A stretch of DNA of 64,000 nucleotides from Paenibacillus sp. TCA20 (GTDB lineage: Bacteria > Bacillota > Bacilli > Paenibacillales > Paenibacillaceae): the NCBI RefSeq assembly GCF_000732325.1, contig NZ_BBIW01000005.1, forward strand, positions 186,001 to 250,000. Reading direction: 5' to 3'. The notes under the pieces were generated by a model that saw nothing but the letters and a program-made list of their open reading frames with translations, did no database searches and was not told the origin of the DNA. The position numbers and the translations under genes were made by a program. This document shows positions 61,768-64,000 of the stretch, piece after piece. Position 1 is the first letter of the stretch. Each line of letters opens with the position of its first letter.

Positions 61768-62170
61768 GGCCGGATCTCACCTTCTTTTTTGAACGATAAA
61801 AAAATCGTACAGCAAACGCGATCGCCCCAACGAAGACCAGCCCCTGGATGGCGACAAATATAACGATGTTCATGGATGCTAAGAGCATATTGCTTCCTAT
61901 TAAAGCCAGAGCAATGATCAAAAACAGGGCAACTTCCAGTCCTGTGCGTTTGCGGAGCCTTTGCTGCTCCGCTGCGACAAGTTGCTCCAGCTCATGCAGT
62001 GGCGGCGGCTCCGGCTTGCGAATGGCTAGCTCCATCTGGTCGAACCCATGCACTAGCTCGGCAATCAGAGCCTGATCCTCTGCGGATACTTCATGGAAGC
62101 CTTCGCCATACGTAGGATCCTGCTCATTCAGATTGGCGGATCGTTCCTGCGTTCCTTTATTCCTTTTCAT
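61760..62170 (-). CDS. yxlC: Anti-sigma-Y factor, YxlC
   Basis: 136 residues. A soluble N-terminal part (SAEDQALIAELVHGFDQMEL, LHELEQLVAAEQQRLRKRTG) is followed by two membrane helices (EVALFLIIALALIGSNMLL and IVIFVAIQGLVFVGAIAF). This is the layout of YxlC, which binds sigma-Y. It overlaps the sigma gene by 14 bases. There is no zinc-binding HxxxCxxC anti-sigma motif. Confidence 0.85.
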   Translation of the reverse strand: MKRNKGTQERSANLNEQDPTYGEGFHEVSAEDQALIAELVHGFDQMELAIRKPEPPPLHELEQLVAAEQQRLRKRTGLEVALFLIIALALIGSNMLLASMNIVIFVAIQGLVFVGAIAFAVRFFYRSKKKVRSGHA

Positions 62171-62687
62171 CAGTCGCCATCTCCTTTCTTAACTGCTGCA
62201 ATCCATGATGGATTCTGGACTTAACCGTCCCCGGCGGAATGTCCATCATGACGGCAATCTCATCATAGGCATAACCGTAGTAATGTTTGAGCAAGATCGG
62301 AAGTCGCCATTCGTATCCCAGTCTGGACAAAGCCTGCATCGCATCAGTCCATTCCTCCTGCTGAGCTTTCATCTGCCACTCCGTTCGCCGGAATGCCTGC
62401 TCCCGGTCCCTCCACTGCTTCTCTACCTTGGTGCGACGCATCTGGTCGATATAAATCCGGGTAGCGATCGTAATCAACCAGGAAGAGAACTTCGATCTTC
62501 CGTTATATTGATGAATCTTCTCAATACACCTCAGCATGGTTTCCTGCGCCACATCCTCGGCCTGCTCCGGATTCATCGTCATTTTAATGAGATACTTTGT
62601 TAAGAAGGAGTAGTGGGTCTGCAGCAGCTGTGCCATCGCCTGTCGATCCCCACGCTGCGCGCGTTTTATTTGCTTAAGCTCATCCAA
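62157..62687 (-). CDS. sigY: ECF RNA polymerase sigma factor SigY
   Basis: 176 residues from TTG 62687 (GGAGCAG upstream). Region 2 reads LLQTHYSFLTKYLIKMTMNP, EQAEDVAQETMLRCIEKI and SSWLITIATRIYIDQMRR. Region 4 reads LSRLGYEWRLPILLKHYYGY, AYDEIAVMMDIPPGTVKSRI. Downstream genes match the B. subtilis sigY-yxlCDEFG order and the promoter fits a sigma-Y consensus, so the SigY name is well supported. SigY responds to nitrogen starvation and has been linked to toxic peptide or prophage maintenance in B. subtilis. Confidence 0.93.
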   Translation of the reverse strand: MDELKQIKRAQRGDRQAMAQLLQTHYSFLTKYLIKMTMNPEQAEDVAQETMLRCIEKIHQYNGRSKFSSWLITIATRIYIDQMRRTKVEKQWRDREQAFRRTEWQMKAQQEEWTDAMQALSRLGYEWRLPILLKHYYGYAYDEIAVMMDIPPGTVKSRIHHGLQQLRKEMATDEKE

Positions 62688-62754
62688 CTGCAGTCACTGC
62701 TCCTTTCCTTGATTTATGTTTGCTGTATGACCACATCAGCAGAATCAAATATAT

Positions 62755-62780
62755 TACGAAGAGGTTCACGAATTCGTTCA
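62755..62780 (-). promoter_or_regulatory. ECF (sigma-Y-type) autoregulatory promoter
   Basis: On the minus strand TGAACG (62780-62775), 16 bases, then CGTA (62758-62755) matches the sigma-Y pattern TGAAC-N16-CGTC except for the last base. It is about 68 bases upstream of the sigY start. Confidence 0.7.
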
Positions 62781-62949
62781 CTTGAGTATAAAAAACTTTT
62801 TATTTCCTTGTAATTATCTAAAACAACGGATTTATCTTCATGAAATTAGCATTAAGTATCCATTAGACATTTATTCCTTTATTCCACAATGGGGACGTAT
62901 CTTTACTCGTAATATCTAAGTCCAATAAGTAAGACTTAAGAAAAAAATA

Positions 62950-62980
62950 GCAGTACCTGCTTGTATTCTTCAGGTACTGC
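62950..62980 (-). terminator. Terminator downstream of the exporter gene
   Basis: GCAGTACCTG pairs with CAGGTACTGC across an 11-base loop; the minus-strand side continues TATTTTTTTC. It follows the EmrE-type gene by 35 bases. Confidence 0.8.
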
Positions 62981-63015
62981 ATGAGTTCTTAAGCTTATTT
63001 AGTTGTCTATAGCCT

Positions 63016-63957
63016 TCACTTCATTCTATTAGCAGCAAAACTATGCAATATCATTCCAAGCATAACAATGATTATACCGCACCAAGATAGCAGAGAGGGT
63101 AAGGGAAGTGATAAAAACAATATCTCTCCAATTAATGCAAAAAGTAGTTCCATCGACTGAGTAGCTTCAACTGCCGCCAACGTTCGCATGTTTTTTCGCA
63201 CCATCTCGGTAGCCTTGAAGAATAAGATGGTAGCGATAACACCGGAAAACAGAGCAACCAGTAAGGATTGAAGGCTCTGCTCCAAACTCGGCAATCCTGT
63301 GCTAGACAGGGCGTACAAGGATAGGATCAACCAGACAGGCAGACTTGCAATCGTCATTCCCAGTACTCTCTGAATCGTATCGATGCGCCCTTCACATAGT
63401 TCCATCATTTTACGATTCCCCAAAGGATAAGCAAATGACGCGATCAGAACGGGGATTGTTCCTAGAAGGAGATGATGAAATGATATGGTCTTGGCTTGAT
63501 CGATTTGCATTAAGATTATTCCCAACAGGATGAATAACGACATGAAGAGACTTTGAATAGGGATTCTGTATCGAATGTTTACTAATCCTTTTTCAGAGGA
63601 TACCTTCTCGCTAAAAAAAGGAGTAAGCAGTATACCTGAGATGATGGTCACTTGCCATGTACCTGCGATAAGCCATCCATGTGAATATGCGGTTGAAAAA
63701 CATATAGGTGCGTAAAACAATCCAAAACCTACCGTACTCCACAAAAGCCAGGCTCTCGGTTGTCTCCTCATTTCAGCCCATAGAGGGAGCCATTTCTTTT
63801 GAATGAATACGATGCACAGCAATATAGGAAGCATAAAAAGAAACCTCAACGAAGCGCTCCAAGCCCAATTTCCGCCCGATAGCTCCATAGAAGCATTAAG
63901 AACAAATGCAAAAGCAAAAAAGAAGGCCGAAGCAATACCAAAGAATATGGGCTTCAT
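63016..63957 (-). CDS. Multidrug-resistance efflux transporter family protein (EmrE/DMT type)
   Basis: 313 residues, ten membrane helices in the drug/metabolite transporter superfamily arrangement of two five-helix halves. SASLRFLFMLPILLCIVF, TAYSHGWLIAGTWQVTIISG, IPVLIASFAYPLGNRKMMEL, and VIATILFFKATEMVRKNMRT with AVEATQSMELLFALIGE match the EmrE-like PF13536 group. It is a probable exporter of unknown substrate. It is a single gene with its own terminator. Confidence 0.92.
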   Translation of the reverse strand: MKPIFFGIASAFFFAFAFVLNASMELSGGNWAWSASLRFLFMLPILLCIVFIQKKWLPLWAEMRRQPRAWLLWSTVGFGLFYAPICFSTAYSHGWLIAGTWQVTIISGILLTPFFSEKVSSEKGLVNIRYRIPIQSLFMSLFILLGIILMQIDQAKTISFHHLLLGTIPVLIASFAYPLGNRKMMELCEGRIDTIQRVLGMTIASLPVWLILSLYALSSTGLPSLEQSLQSLLVALFSGVIATILFFKATEMVRKNMRTLAAVEATQSMELLFALIGEILFLSLPLPSLLSWCGIIIVMLGMILHSFAANRMK

Positions 63958-64000
63958 TTGATGACCTCGCGATTGAATGACCAGCCTGCAGACCTTTTCA

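Noticed and set aside
63958..64000. Start of another gene at the right edge
   Set aside because: Only 43 bases remain and no coding signal can be judged.

Overview
The window looks like a chromosomal segment of a Gram-positive, moderately low-GC, spore-former-type Firmicute, most likely Paenibacillus or a close relative. The evidence is strong AGGAGG-type ribosome binding sites with frequent GTG and TTG starts, a BceRSAB-type peptide-sensing module, a complete sigY-yxlCDEFG operon, pdxS beside a MocR-type regulator, a secreted chitin/cellulose-active LPMO with CBM5/12 modules, and IS3 and IS110 elements of the kind common in that genus. No rRNA or tRNA gene and no CRISPR array was seen. This is accessory-rich chromosome: many one-component regulators each paired with one or two enzymes, interspersed with decayed mobile elements and small repeats.

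Layout. 1-1.45 kb: tail of a decayed RHS toxin gene plus a probable immunity gene that runs off the left edge. 1.5-2.4 kb: glyoxalase-fold protein and MerR regulator behind a MerR-type 19-bp-spacer promoter. 2.5-8.4 kb: Bce-type two-component system and ABC transporter whose permease is fused to an alpha/beta hydrolase. 8.5-11.3 kb: DJ-1 protein, TetR regulator, DUF2277, small kinase. 11.4-13.5 kb: nested wreckage of an IS110 and an IS3 element. 13.5-20 kb: PhzF, YczE-like, HAD, Crp/Fnr, MarR, pdxS and its MocR-type regulator. 20-22.2 kb: SUKH remnant and SUFU protein (immunity-type folds). 22.3-25.2 kb: broken GNAT carrying an IS110 scrap, then a riboflavin kinase / FMN reductase / luciferase-like monooxygenase operon. 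25.2-26.6 kb: an IS3 element inserted in a small dispersed repeat. 26.7-31 kb: quinone-reductase-like enzyme with a truncated HxlR regulator, DinB, a DesK/DesR-type two-component pair, GrpB. 31-34.4 kb: several pseudogenes. 34.4-44 kb: hydrolase-DUF3237 fusion, aldo-keto reductase and AraC, HADs and LacI, an SDR pair with TetR, an acyltransferase. 44-46 kb: a repeat-rich peptidase G2 protein and the remnant of a second one. 46.1-49.9 kb: LysR / MFS / secreted hydrolase module with a duplicated control region. 50-57 kb: AlkD-like, GH105, MaoC, nitronate monooxygenase and MarR, LPMO. 57-62.8 kb: nucleotidyltransferase, an extra ABC exporter pair, the sigY operon. 63-64 kb: a drug/metabolite exporter.

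Most themes concern sensing and removing toxic compounds: Bce-type peptide resistance, an ECF-sigma-controlled ABC exporter, MarR-nitronate monooxygenase, HxlR-quinone reductase, MerR-glyoxalase, and LysR-MFS-hydrolase. The most unusual single object is the Bce-type permease fused in frame to a PAF-acetylhydrolase-like enzyme. The most unusual regulatory feature is a ~135-bp control region present twice in the LysR module. Three families of short hairpin repeats recur between genes. Several frame breaks sit in homopolymer runs, so some apparent pseudogenes may be assembly errors.
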